Shown: positions 22,822 to 31,637 of the stretch, piece by piece
How the letters are laid out: each line of letters begins with the position of its first letter
Position numbering within the stretch: the stretch's first letter is position 1
Source of the DNA: MWEI01 sp964600235
GTDB lineage: Bacteria > Desulfobacterota > Desulfomonilia > UBA1062
Length of the DNA: 64,000 bases
Direction of reading: 5' to 3'
Assembly (NCBI GenBank): GCA_964600235.1
Contig: CAZRIV010000011.1
Span: 62,001 to 126,000, forward strand
Program-made: the position numbers and the translations under genes
The notes under the pieces: model-generated
Told to the model about the DNA's origin: nothing
Database searches by the model: none
What the model saw: only the letters and a program-made list of their open reading frames with translations

Positions 22822-25515
22822 ATGAACAGCAGCGGTATCCTTGCGGCGTTGCCCGAGCAGAGCCCGCGGCAGGAAGAGAGTCCGGGCGTGGTTTTCCCCC
22901 CTGCGTCTGGGAGAACCCTCAACGCAGATAAAAACAGGATCATCTACAGGGCGCTTGGCGAAAACCGGAGCTGCCTCATGGAGCACGAGTGCAAGGAGAT
23001 CCTCGAGAGCATGGGCATAAAGACCACGGGCAGCTTCATCGCCCTCACCGCCGAGGACGCCGTGGAGATCGGCAGGTCAATCGGGTATCCGGTGGCGCTC
23101 AAGATCGTCTCTCCGGACGTCATCCACAAGACCGACGGCGGCGGTGTGAAGCTCGGCGTGACGGACGACTGCGGGGTGCGCACGGCCTTTGGCGAGATCA
23201 TGGATGCCTACCGGGGCTGCAACGTCCTGGGCGTCTCGGTTCAGAAGATGGCCCCAAGCGGCATAGAGGCCATCGTCGGGGTCATGCGCGACCCCAGCTT
23301 CGGCCCTGTTATCATGTTCGGTCTGGGCGGGGTCTTCGTGGAGATAATGAAAGACGTCACCTTCAGGGTCCTCCCCATCAGCGGGGATGACGCCGCAGAG
23401 ATGATCGAGGAGATAAAAGGCTGCTCGCTGCTGAAGGGGTACCGCGGCCACGGCGCCGACATCGACGCGCTGAAGGAACTGCTTGTCAGGGTTTCGGCCC
23501 TGGTGTCGGCGCATCCAGAGATCAGGGAGCTGGACCTCAACCCGGTCTTTCTCTACCCGTCGGGGTGCCTGACGGCAGACGCGCGCATGTTCGTCGACTA
23601 TTCTCCGCAGGCACACCGGCCTCAGGCAACTTGCGACAGGGAGGGGCTCCGCGAGCTGTTCTACCCGGACAGCATCGCCGTGCTGGGCGCCACGGATTCG
23701 CAAGGGAAGCTGGGGTACAATGTCTTCAGAAACCTCGTCGACCATGGATTTGAAGGCAGGCTCTTCCCCATCAACCCAGTAAAGGAAACCGTGCAGGGGA
23801 TCAGGGCATACAAAACCGTCCTCGACGTGGACCACCTCATAGACACGGCGATCATCATCGTCCCATCCAAGGCGGTGCCCGAGGCTGTGGAGGACTGCTG
23901 CATAAAGGGGGTCAGGCACCTGGTCATCGAAACGGCGGGCTTTGCAGAGCTCGGGGAAGAAGGCAAGGAGGTGCAGGCCTACCTCAAGGAGCTGGCCGTA
24001 AAGAGCCGGTGCCGACTGCTGGGGCCCAACTGCTCAGGCATCATCAACACGCACCACAACATGGTCCAGTCCATCGGCATGCTGGAAAGGCTCAACAAGG
24101 GCAACGTGGGCCTCATCGCCCAGGCGGGCGTGTATGCGGCGGGCATCCTTGCCGGCCTGCGCAACGTCCTTGACTTCGGGATCGTGGCCACCATCGGCAA
24201 CAAGATGGATATCAGCGAAACGGACATCCTGGAATACATGGGCGACGACGCGAACATCTCGCTCATCGCCATGTACATGGAGGATGTGAGCAGCGGCAAG
24301 CGTTTCGTGGATGTGGCGTCATCCGTGTCGCGCAAAAAGCCCGTCATCGTACTGAAGACCGGACGGACAGAGGCCGGGAAAAAGGCCGTGTCCTCGCACA
24401 CGGCTTCCCTTGCCGGAAACGACGAGATCAACAGCGCGGCCTTCAGGCAGAGCGGCGTCATCAGGGCCAGGGACAACGAGCACCTCTTCGCCCTCATGCG
24501 GGGCTTTTCAAAACAGCCGCTCCCCAAGGGTCCGGGCGTCATGATCGTCACGTACACAGGTTCGCTCGGCGTCGCCGCCACGGACATGCTCTACCAGAAC
24601 AATCTGCGGCTCGTCACGTTCGATAAGGCGGCAACCGAAGAGCTCGCTAAAGTCCTGCCGGGCTATCTGAATATCCAGAACCCGGTGGACTGCTCGTTCA
24701 CCATGACGCCCGAACAGCTTAAGAAGATCATCGAGACCGGGATCAAAAGCAGCGACGTGCAGAGCGTCATGGTGATCATCCAGGGGGAAAAGCTGGCATC
24801 TTTCGTGGGTCCTCTCAGGGAAATCGACTACAAGGGCAAACCCATCGTCTGCTGCGTTGCCTGCAAGGAATTCATGATCGAAGACGTGATAAAAATGGAG
24901 CAGGCGGGGATACCGGTCTACTCCACCTCCGAGATGGCCTCCGAGGTCCTGGGCGAGATGTACCGCTATGAACTCAGGCGCAGAAACAATCTGCTCAAGG
25001 CCCTGGAGGGCTGCCTGGCCGGCAGGGCATTCACCATGGACGGCAGGACCGTCCGGTTCCGTCTCCTGAGGGTCGGCGACCAGGACCTGTGGACCGATTT
25101 CGTGAATGGCTGTTCGCCGCAGTCTTTGTATATGAGGTTCCTGACGCCTTTTTCCCCCACACCTGAAAAGGCGCAGAGGTTCTGCGACATCAACCCGGAG
25201 CAGGAGTTCGCCATCGTCGCGGAGACGACCGAGGGAAAGCGCCGCAAGGCCGTGGGCATCGCCCGGCTCGTCAAGCTGTCTCAGGACAACGTGGCGGAGT
25301 TCGCCGTGATCGTTTCCGACCCGTGGCAGAAGAAGACCCTGGGCCAGCTGCTCTCCGACATGAGCATAGAACTGGCCAGACGCTGGGGCGTCAAGAACAT
25401 GGTCTCGGAGACCCTGCGCGAGAACCATGCCATGATACGGGTGCTCAAGCGCTGTAGGTTCACGGTGGAGGAGAAGACCGGGAACATGTTCACGTTGTCC
25501 CTGAAGCTCGAATGA
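22822..25515 (+). CDS. ADP-forming acyl-CoA synthetase fused to GNAT acetyltransferase
   Basis: This 897-residue protein combines an NDP-forming acyl/acetyl-CoA synthetase with a C-terminal GNAT domain. Order: ATP-grasp first (about 30-265, with SDVIHKTDGGGVKLGV), CoA-binding Rossmann domain (275-400, IAVLGATDSQGKLGYNVFRN), succinyl-CoA-synthetase-like domains with the catalytic histidine His526 in SHTASLAGND, then GNAT (about 730-895). In the Pat-type protein acetyltransferases that I know, ATP-grasp sits after the CoA domains, so this is a permuted layout. With His526 present it may still make or use acetyl-CoA with ATP/ADP, or act as a lysine acetyltransferase. The convergent neighbour is acs, the classic Pat target. 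AGGAGG precedes ATG 22822. Confidence 0.85.
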   Translation: MNSSGILAALPEQSPRQEESPGVVFPPASGRTLNADKNRIIYRALGENRSCLMEHECKEILESMGIKTTGSFIALTAEDAVEIGRSIGYPVALKIVSPDVIHKTDGGGVKLGVTDDCGVRTAFGEIMDAYRGCNVLGVSVQKMAPSGIEAIVGVMRDPSFGPVIMFGLGGVFVEIMKDVTFRVLPISGDDAAEMIEEIKGCSLLKGYRGHGADIDALKELLVRVSALVSAHPEIRELDLNPVFLYPSGCLTADARMFVDYSPQAHRPQATCDREGLRELFYPDSIAVLGATDSQGKLGYNVFRNLVDHGFEGRLFPINPVKETVQGIRAYKTVLDVDHLIDTAIIIVPSKAVPEAVEDCCIKGVRHLVIETAGFAELGEEGKEVQAYLKELAVKSRCRLLGPNCSGIINTHHNMVQSIGMLERLNKGNVGLIAQAGVYAAGILAGLRNVLDFGIVATIGNKMDISETDILEYMGDDANISLIAMYMEDVSSGKRFVDVASSVSRKKPVIVLKTGRTEAGKKAVSSHTASLAGNDEINSAAFRQSGVIRARDNEHLFALMRGFSKQPLPKGPGVMIVTYTGSLGVAATDMLYQNNLRLVTFDKAATEELAKVLPGYLNIQNPVDCSFTMTPEQLKKIIETGIKSSDVQSVMVIIQGEKLASFVGPLREIDYKGKPIVCCVACKEFMIEDVIKMEQAGIPVYSTSEMASEVLGEMYRYELRRRNNLLKALEGCLAGRAFTMDGRTVRFRLLRVGDQDLWTDFVNGCSPQSLYMRFLTPFSPTPEKAQRFCDINPEQEFAIVAETTEGKRRKAVGIARLVKLSQDNVAEFAVIVSDPWQKKTLGQLLSDMSIELARRWGVKNMVSETLRENHAMIRVLKRCRFTVEEKTGNMFTLSLKLE

Positions 25516-25542
25516 GGCATAAGGTCCCGGGTGAAAGATTGG

Positions 25543-25618
25543 CCCGTACACAATAATGCATCCCGCCCATTGCTGGTATGTCAACCCCGTATGGGCGGGA
25601 TGCATTATTGTGTACGGG
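25543..25618. repeat. Long palindrome copy B, 28-bp perfect stem
   Basis: Bases 25543-25570 pair perfectly with 25591-25618 around a 20-base loop. The ends are CCCGTACAC and GTGTACGGG, flanked by GAAAGATTGG and TCGACTTTTATC. Ends match copies A and G (CCCGT...ACGGGTC), and the interior does not. It lies 27 bases after the stop of the acyl-CoA synthetase gene and could end its transcript, as TTTT follows the stem. Confidence 0.85.
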
Positions 25619-25642
25619 TCGACTTTTATCCCGAATTGTGAG

Positions 25643-25823
25643 CCGGTACACTCAAAGGGTTCATTCACTGATGATTCGTGGTGAACCTGACTTGTTTTTA
25701 TAGGTCCGTTAAAACAGGTGATCTTAAAGCCCTAAAATGACCGGCAGATTATACTTTCATCAAAGGCTTTAAGATCACCTGTTTTAACGGAAAAAGTTTT
25801 AAACCCCTTCAAACGCACACCCC
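25643..25823 (-). repeat. Palindromic element copy C, reverse orientation
   Basis: The core stem pairs 25705-25731 with 25765-25791 (27 bp, no mismatch) around a 33-base loop. Read on the minus strand, the order is: GTGTGCGTTTGAAGG end, AAAACTTTTT, stem starting CCGTTAAAACAGG, loop with TGCCGGTCA, stem end, then ACCTATAAAAACA and a tail containing GAATCATCAGT. The tail matches copy E at 37425-37480 almost base for base. Outer ends (CCTTCAAACGCACACC and GGTACACTCAAAGG) are degenerate inverted repeats. Copy B lies 25 bases away. Confidence 0.8.
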
Positions 25824-25861
25824 GGGTTTATTTGCCCGTTCCACTGCATCCTGGATATGAA

Positions 25862-25896
25862 ACAGATAGAGGCCGGGAAACCCGGCCTCTATCTGT
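25862..25896 (-). terminator. Hairpin between convergent acyl-CoA synthetase and acs genes
   Basis: ACAGATAGAGGCCGGG (25862-25877) and its exact complement (25881-25896) form a 16-bp stem with loop AAA. It lies 105 bases past the acs stop on the minus strand, where TTTCAT follows the stem. It could stop transcription from either side of this convergent junction. Confidence 0.6.
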
Positions 25897-26001
25897 GTTC
25901 CTGGTTATGCTGCAGTGTGTCGCCTGTCCCGTAGTCCCAGTGCCTGCCAAGCAAATCTTTGGAGAAGGCTGCAGCCCGGCCAGGGCCTTTTTTTGTCTAT
26001 T

Positions 26002-27975
26002 CTAGGCGATCTTCTTTCTCTCGCCGATGAGGTCGTCCACGACGCTGGAGTCCGCCATGGTGGATACGTCGCCCAGGTCCGTGAAGTCGTTGGCCGCGAC
26101 CTTCCTGAGCACGCGCCGCATGATCTTTCCCGATCTCGTCTTGGGCAGCCCGTCGGCCCACTGGATGTGGTCCGGGGTCGCGATGGGGCCGATCTCCTTG
26201 CGCACCAGGGCTACAAGGTCCTTCTTGAGTGCATCGTTTTTCGCCACGCCGGTGTTCAGCGTCACGTAGGCGTAGATCCCCTGACCCTTGATGTCGTGCG
26301 GGAACCCCACGACAGCGGACTCGGCCACGTCCGGGTGCAGGGTGAGCGCGCTTTCCACTTCCGCGGTGCCCAGCCTGTGTCCGCTCACGTTGATGACGTC
26401 GTCGATCCTGCCGGTGATCTTGTAGTCGCCGTCCGCGTCACGCTCCGCGCCGTCGCCCGAGAAATAGTACCCGGGGAACTGCGAGAAGTAGTTTTCCCTG
26501 AACAGTGTCGGGTCGCCGTACACTCCTCTCATCATGCCCGGCCACGCGGCCTTGATGCACAGTGCCCCCTTGCCGGGGCCCTTGATCTCACGGCCGTCTT
26601 CGTTCATGATGGCGGGCTGCACGCCGAAGAAAGGCACCATGGCCTTGGCGGGCTTGATGTCGATGGCGCCCGGCAGGGGCAGTATCATGTGCCCGCCTGT
26701 CTCGGTCTGCCACCAGGTGTCGGCTATGGTGCACCTGCCGCCGCCGATCTTGTTGTAGAACCACCACCAGGCCTCGGGGTTGAGCGGCTCGCCCACGGAG
26801 CCCAGGACCCTCAGGGACGACAGGTCGTGCTTCTCCACCCACTCGTCGCCTTCCTTGGCAATGGCCCTGATGGCGGTGGGTGCGGTGTAGAAGTTGTTGA
26901 CATTGTACTTTTCCACCACGGCCCAGAACCTGTCGTAGTTGGGGTAGCTGGGCACGCCCTCGAACAGGATGCTGGTGTACCCGTTGCAGAGCGGTCCGTA
27001 GACCACGTAGCTGTGCCCCGTCACCCAGCCTATGTCGGCCGTGCACCAGTACACGTCCTCGTCGGTGACGTCGAAGGCGAGCTCCTGGGTCATGGACGCG
27101 TACAGGAGGTAGCCTGCGGTGGTGTGCAGGACGCCTTTGGGCTTTCCGGTGGAGCCGGAGGTATAGAGGATGAACATGGGGTCCTCGGCGTCCATCTCCT
27201 CGGGCCTGCAGTAGCGGGCGGCATTAGCCATGAGGTCCTCGTACCAGACGTCGCGGCCGTCCTTCATGTCCACCTTGGTGCCGGTGCGCTTGACAACGAT
27301 CTGCTTCGTTATGGACGGGCACTGCGATGCTGCCTTGTCCGCGTTGTCCTTCTGCGGCACCGCCTTGGCACCGCGGTATGTGCCGTCGCAGGTGATGAGC
27401 AGCGTGGACTTGCAGTCGTTGATGCGGTCGCGGAGCGCCTCGGCGGAGAAGCCGCCGAACACGATGGCGTGCATGGCTCCGATCCTGGTGCAGGCGAGCA
27501 TGGTGATGACCAGCTCGGGGATCATGGGGAGGTATATGGTGACCACGTCGCCCTTCTTGATGCCCAGGTCCTTCAGGACATTGGCGAACTTGTTCACCTC
27601 GCGGTACAGGTCGTAGTAGGTGTAGACCTTCCAGTCATTGGGGTCGTTGCCCTCGAAGATGATGGCGGCCTTGGTCTTCTTCGCCTCCAGGTGCCGATCC
27701 AGGCAGTTGTAGCTCACGTTGAGCTTGCCGCCTTCGAACCACTTCACGTGGAGGTCGTCACCGAAGGACCAGTCGGATACCTTCTTCTTGTTGAAGGGCT
27801 TGAACCAGCTCATCCTCACCAATGCCTGCTTCGCCCAGAAGGCATCGGGATTCTCGATGGAGTCCTTGTACATCCTCTCGTACGCAGCCCTGCTCTTGAT
27901 GTGGGACTTTTCGCGCACTCTCTCGGGAACCGGGAACACCTTGTCGTAGAAATCTTGTTCGTTCTGCTCGGCCAT
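26002..27975 (-). CDS. acs: Acetyl-CoA synthetase, AMP-forming
   Basis: The 657-residue enzyme makes acetyl-CoA from acetate, ATP and CoA through acetyl-AMP. It is full length for the family. Core adenylation motifs are present: LYTSGSTGKPKGVLHT, WCTADIGWVTGHSY, WWQTETGG, YFSGDGAERDADGDYKITGRIDD, and the C-terminal PKTRSGKIMRR whose lysine (Lys617) is the residue acetylated by Pat-type enzymes in other bacteria. A Pat-like GNAT fusion is encoded convergently just beyond its 3' end, suggesting local post-translational control; that is inference. A long plus-strand open frame over this gene is only its mirror image. The gene could also serve propionate at lower rate. Confidence 0.95.
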   Translation of the reverse strand: MAEQNEQDFYDKVFPVPERVREKSHIKSRAAYERMYKDSIENPDAFWAKQALVRMSWFKPFNKKKVSDWSFGDDLHVKWFEGGKLNVSYNCLDRHLEAKKTKAAIIFEGNDPNDWKVYTYYDLYREVNKFANVLKDLGIKKGDVVTIYLPMIPELVITMLACTRIGAMHAIVFGGFSAEALRDRINDCKSTLLITCDGTYRGAKAVPQKDNADKAASQCPSITKQIVVKRTGTKVDMKDGRDVWYEDLMANAARYCRPEEMDAEDPMFILYTSGSTGKPKGVLHTTAGYLLYASMTQELAFDVTDEDVYWCTADIGWVTGHSYVVYGPLCNGYTSILFEGVPSYPNYDRFWAVVEKYNVNNFYTAPTAIRAIAKEGDEWVEKHDLSSLRVLGSVGEPLNPEAWWWFYNKIGGGRCTIADTWWQTETGGHMILPLPGAIDIKPAKAMVPFFGVQPAIMNEDGREIKGPGKGALCIKAAWPGMMRGVYGDPTLFRENYFSQFPGYYFSGDGAERDADGDYKITGRIDDVINVSGHRLGTAEVESALTLHPDVAESAVVGFPHDIKGQGIYAYVTLNTGVAKNDALKKDLVALVRKEIGPIATPDHIQWADGLPKTRSGKIMRRVLRKVAANDFTDLGDVSTMADSSVVDDLIGERKKIA

Positions 27976-28252
27976 ATCAGTCTCCTTATTCTTAGTTTCT
28001 CTGGATGTAGGCGAATATAGGACAACTATGCCGGCCTGGATGCCCGGCGGAGTCTGAATTTGGCGTGGATATTTATCTTACGCCCTATCGGTGTCCGGCT
28101 GACAAATATTTCAGACGTCTGCGGGCATCTTCAAAATGTTTTTTGGCCTATATTCCTTTACGTCTTCAGGAAGGTTCCAAGAGTTTGGCGGTCGTTACAG
28201 GGCAGAGACAGCGTATTCAGCCAGAATGATGATGCGTATGAAGGAGCAGGCG

Positions 28253-28750
28253 ATGTATAAGCGATTCCTTGAAGCAGCCAGTGCGGATGCAGATGCGGCA
28301 ACCATCAGCCTCATGGAAAAGATTCAGGGGAACCCCGGGACATGGCACTACCTGGTGGCCCGCGATGAAGTCACCTTCGAGCGTATTTCGAAGGTGGTCA
28401 GGGACGTGCTCGACAGGCTTGAAAGACGCCTTACGGGCCAGGCGGGAGGGAACGCGCCGTTTGACTTCTATGAGGATCTCGGCGCAAAGAGGCACAGGGA
28501 AGGCATAGCGCTCGAGCAGGTTGCCGGGGCGATCCTCCTCATAAAGGGTGAGTGCCTGGAGAGGTTCCCGGCCCTCATGGCGGCCCGCGGCGGTTGCCCG
28601 GAGGGAGAACACTCCCTGGTCAGCCACTACCTGAACCTGATCTTCGCCGGGATCTTCCAGTCGACCATCGCCGGGTACACCAGGAGGCAGGAGCCTAGTC
28701 CATATCAGGGCGCGAGGGAACACCTGCTCAGGAAGGCCCTGAAGGTATGA
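28253..28750 (+). CDS. Putative RsbRD-N-like helical sensor protein
   Basis: The 165-residue product is predicted to be all helical, without membrane segments. Its pattern (FYEDLGAKRHREGIALEQVAGAILLIKGECLERF) resembles the N-terminal domain of RsbRD-type stress-signalling proteins, a globin-like helical fold that often stands alone or fused to kinases. This is a tentative resemblance. ATG 28253 follows AAGGAGC at the right distance; upstream in-frame ATGs exist but lack a ribosome site. It is divergent from acs and followed by palindrome copy D and a universal stress protein gene, a context that fits stress signalling. Confidence 0.55.
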   Translation: MYKRFLEAASADADAATISLMEKIQGNPGTWHYLVARDEVTFERISKVVRDVLDRLERRLTGQAGGNAPFDFYEDLGAKRHREGIALEQVAGAILLIKGECLERFPALMAARGGCPEGEHSLVSHYLNLIFAGIFQSTIAGYTRRQEPSPYQGAREHLLRKALKV

Positions 28751-28758
28751 ACAGATTG

Positions 28759-28935
28759 ATTCTGCGCTTGAAGAGGTGAAAAGATTGATCCGTTCAAACC
28801 GGTGATCTCTCTGGCCTTTGAGGAGTGCTGAATGTACCGGTCACCCAAAGGCCAAAGAGATCACCGGTTTGAACGGACCTGTAAAAACACTACGAATTAT
28901 CCTTTTGGTGCACCCTTACGGGAGTGAACGGGAAG
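28759..28935 (+). repeat. Palindromic element copy D
   Basis: The core stem pairs 28789-28816 with 28850-28877 (28 positions, one mismatch) and can extend by TTTG/CAAA into the 33-base loop, which contains GAGGAGTGCTGAATGTACCGG. The left flank reads TGCGCTTGAAGAGG then AAAAGATTGAT; the right flank begins ACCTGTAAAAACA. Layout and flanks match copies C, E and F. It sits between the helical sensor gene and the stress protein gene. Confidence 0.8.
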
Positions 28936-28972
28936 ATTCAAGGGACCATTCAGCAGGAGAAAGGAGCACATC

Positions 28973-29362
28973 ATGAGCATACTTATGTACTGTGACGGAA
29001 CAGATTATATGAAGAAAACATTATCAACGGTGACGAAACATGCAAAGGTCCTGAAGACGAAGGTCGACGTGGTTTCCTCTCTTTCCAGGGGGGGCGACCT
29101 GGAGCCTCAGAAGATGCGCAAGGTAAGGGGATTCCTCATGGACCTGAAGGCCGCCTTTGAAAAGGAGCATGTCGCCTGTGATACCTATCTCCTCATGAAG
29201 GGCAACTACGCGGGGTCCGACGTGGTCAAGTTCGCCGAAGAGCACGGGGTTGACGAGATCATCATCGGTGCCGAGAAAAAGACCCGGATAGAGAAGCTCA
29301 TCTTGGGCTCGGTGGCGCAGTATGTGCTGCTGAACGCCGACTGCCCGGTCCTCATCGTATGA
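28973..29362 (+). CDS. Universal stress protein family protein
   Basis: The 129-residue product has the UspA alpha/beta fold pattern: a short N-terminal strand (SILMYCDGTD), a central region ending in VDEIIIGAEKKTRIEKLILGS, and the closing VAQYVLLNADCPVLIV. The G-x-x-...-G-S arrangement near the C-terminus resembles the nucleotide-binding loop of ATP-binding Usp proteins, though the spacing is not classical. The role would be in stress resistance; partners are unknown. AAAGGAG precedes ATG 28973. It is convergent with hflX. Confidence 0.8.
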   Translation: MSILMYCDGTDYMKKTLSTVTKHAKVLKTKVDVVSSLSRGGDLEPQKMRKVRGFLMDLKAAFEKEHVACDTYLLMKGNYAGSDVVKFAEEHGVDEIIIGAEKKTRIEKLILGSVAQYVLLNADCPVLIV

Positions 29363-29377
29363 GCTGCCTGGCGGGCA

Positions 29378-30982
29378 TCAGGGTTTCCCCGGGATATGGT
29401 TTTCGTTTCTCATGTCCTTCAGGAAGTAGTCCTGCATCTTCTCGATGAGCGGCACCAGGGTCTTTCTGTCCAGGGCGGACACGGCCACTGCTTTGTAGCG
29501 AGCGCACAAGGTCTCGGCCAGGTCGGCGGGGCACCTGTCCGCCTTGTTCAGCACCTTGATCCGCGGCTTGTCATGCAGGTTCAAACCCTTGAGGATCTCC
29601 TCCACGGCCTGGATCCGATATTCTATGTGCGGGTCAGCGAGGTCGATGACCTCCAGCAGCAGCCGCGCGTCCATCAGCTCCTCGAGCGTCGCCATGAAGG
29701 CCGCCTTCAGGTCCTTGGGCAGGTCCCTTATGAACCCCACCGTGTCGGTGATGATCACCTCGATCTCCCTGGGAAACCTCAGGCGCTTACTCGACGGGTC
29801 CAGGGTGGCAAAGGGCATGTCCGCCGTGAGCACGCTGCTCTTCGTCAGGGTGTTGAGCAGGGTGGACTTTCCCGTGTTGGTGTAGCCGATGATGGAGATG
29901 ACGGGCAACGCCTGCCTTGACCTGCGCATGCGGGTGAGCATGCGCTTGCGGCTGATGAGCTTTGCCTCCTTTTCCAGCCTCTCCATGCGCTCCTTGGCTC
30001 TTCTGCGGTCCACCTCTAGCTTGGCCTCTCCGGGCCCCCTGGTGCCGATGCCGCCTGCGAGCCTGCTGAGCGAGGGGTTCTTGCCCACGAGCCGCGACAT
30101 GTTGTACCTGAGCTGGGCGAGCTCCACCTGGATCTTTCCCTCCCGGGTGCGGGCCCTTCTGGCGAAGATGTCTAAGATGAGCTGGGTGCGGTCTATGACC
30201 CTCATGTCCGCGACCTCCCCGATGGAGCGTGCCTGGGACGGGGTGAGCTCGTGGTCGAAGATGAGGAGGTTTGCGTCCTTGGCCAGGGCCATGATATAGA
30301 TGTCAGCCACCTTGCCCTTGCCTATGACGTAACGGGGGTCGGGCCTGGGCCTCTTCTGCACCACCGTGTCCACCACCGTCACAAGGGCCGCTTTCGCCAG
30401 GGCCTGGAACTCGGCGATGCCGTCCTTGAGGAGCTCTCCCGAGGTGCTGCTCGCCACCACCAGAATGGCCCGGTCTTCATGTGAGCCTGCCACCAGCGCG
30501 GTCTGTCTCCTGGTGATCTCGCCCTCCAGCTCGGTGATGAACTTATCGAAGGGCAGGTCCATGCGGTAGGTGGGCACCGGGTCCAGGAGTTTCCACAGAG
30601 ACAGCGCGTCCCCTGCAGGAACCAGGTGCGCCCCGTATGCCAGACCCGGGTGGCCGCCACTGTCCACCTCAATGGCATAGATCATGTCCAGGCGCAGCTT
30701 GGCCAGGTCGGTGAGGTCCTCGGCGGTGAGCGGACCGTCCTTGAGGTGGGTATGGATCAGCCTGAGCCCCTGGAGCCTTCCCGGGTGGGTCCTCATGCGG
30801 TGCAGCTCCGGGATGGAAATGCCCACTGCCGTGCCGGCGATGACATATTCGACAGCGCCATGCCGGTTGATTAAGAGCCCGATCTGGATGCCGACTTCAG
30901 CAGAAATGCGGGTAAGTTCCGAGCAGAGCTCGTGGGTGAAGACGGCAGAGGGCGGTATACGCCTGCGGTAGAGCCGCTCCAC
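29378..30982 (-). CDS. hflX: GTPase HflX
   Basis: HflX is a ribosome-associated GTPase that splits stalled 70S ribosomes under stress. The product has an N-terminal extension plus the HflX domain (PRYVIGKGKVADI, RTQLILDIFARRARTREGKIQVELAQLRY, GGIGTRGPGEAKLEVDRR) and a G domain with G1 GYTNTGKST, G3 DTVGF and G4 NKAD. GTG 30982 is the first standard start (534 residues). However, the same frame continues upstream, in family-like sequence (KIFGNAKALKASEAK), to the stop of the NusG-like gene, with no ATG, GTG or TTG. A GGGAGGG site precedes an ATC at 31036, which may be the true start. It is the last gene of the ftsE-to-hflX series. Confidence 0.9.
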   Translation of the reverse strand: MERLYRRRIPPSAVFTHELCSELTRISAEVGIQIGLLINRHGAVEYVIAGTAVGISIPELHRMRTHPGRLQGLRLIHTHLKDGPLTAEDLTDLAKLRLDMIYAIEVDSGGHPGLAYGAHLVPAGDALSLWKLLDPVPTYRMDLPFDKFITELEGEITRRQTALVAGSHEDRAILVVASSTSGELLKDGIAEFQALAKAALVTVVDTVVQKRPRPDPRYVIGKGKVADIYIMALAKDANLLIFDHELTPSQARSIGEVADMRVIDRTQLILDIFARRARTREGKIQVELAQLRYNMSRLVGKNPSLSRLAGGIGTRGPGEAKLEVDRRRAKERMERLEKEAKLISRKRMLTRMRRSRQALPVISIIGYTNTGKSTLLNTLTKSSVLTADMPFATLDPSSKRLRFPREIEVIITDTVGFIRDLPKDLKAAFMATLEELMDARLLLEVIDLADPHIEYRIQAVEEILKGLNLHDKPRIKVLNKADRCPADLAETLCARYKAVAVSALDRKTLVPLIEKMQDYFLKDMRNENHIPGKP

Positions 30983-31051
30983 GGCCTTTGCCTCGGAGGC
31001 CTTCAGTGCCTTAGCATTGCCGAAAATCTTCTGGATAAGACCCTCCCGGTA

Positions 31052-31552
31052 TCAGGCCTTTTCAATGAGGGAGGGGTGCATGACCACCTTGGCCCTGTTG
31101 TTGACCATCTGTATAAGAATCTTCACCCTGCCTTCATCCGATCCCCACTCGGCAAAGACCCCGTACAGGTCCTTCATGGGCCCCGACTTGATCCTCACCA
31201 CATCGCCGGGTTCGAACTCAACAGGTTTCTTGATGATGCCCGAGTCCTTGTCCTGCAGGGTCTTGAGAGAGGCAACGAATTCATCCTCGATGGGGATGGG
31301 CTGGTAGTTGTCGATGAGTATCCTGCGCACGCCCCTGCTCCAGCGGATCTTGTGAAACTCTTCTTCCGTGGGCACGATCTGGACGAAGACATAGTTGGGG
31401 AAAAGAGGGTAGCGCTTCAGGGTCTTTTTCCGGGCGTGGAACACGAATTTTTCCATGAACGGCTGGTAGATGGTCACGTCGTGCTGGGAGAGCACAAGGC
31501 AGGCAAGGCTGTCTTCCTTGGGATTTGTCTGTACCACGAACCACTGCTTCAT
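31052..31552 (-). CDS. NusG-like transcription elongation factor paralogue
   Basis: The 166-residue product has the NusG N-terminal domain (MKQWFVVQTNPKEDSLA, RYPLFPNYVFVQI, IRWSRGVRRIL) and a C-terminal KOW domain (EPGDVVRIKSGPMKDLYGVF). It lacks the ribosomal-protein and secE neighbours expected for housekeeping nusG, so I read it as a specialised paralogue of the RfaH/LoaP kind that acts on particular operons as an antiterminator. I use ATG 31552 because GAAGG stands seven bases upstream; ATG 31576 has no such site. It lies between the polysaccharide deacetylase and hflX on the same strand. Its target is unknown; the operon it sits in is a natural guess. Confidence 0.8.
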   Translation of the reverse strand: MKQWFVVQTNPKEDSLACLVLSQHDVTIYQPFMEKFVFHARKKTLKRYPLFPNYVFVQIVPTEEEFHKIRWSRGVRRILIDNYQPIPIEDEFVASLKTLQDKDSGIIKKPVEFEPGDVVRIKSGPMKDLYGVFAEWGSDEGRVKILIQMVNNRAKVVMHPSLIEKA

Positions 31553-31637
31553 GATCGTACCTTCAAGCGCATTCATCTATAACCCAAAGCATGGAAAAGA
31601 GTCAATCCAGGCGATAAAGCCCATGCAGCCAATCCCA

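Noticed and set aside
25915..28020. Very long plus-strand open frame opposite acs
   Set aside because: It mirrors the acs gene, which has all adenylation motifs; GC-rich codon bias keeps the opposite frame open. The product has no recognisable domain.
28136..28252. Upstream in-frame starts for the RsbRD-like gene
   Set aside because: The added N-terminus is not conserved-looking and has no ribosome site, whereas ATG 28253 follows AAGGAGC.
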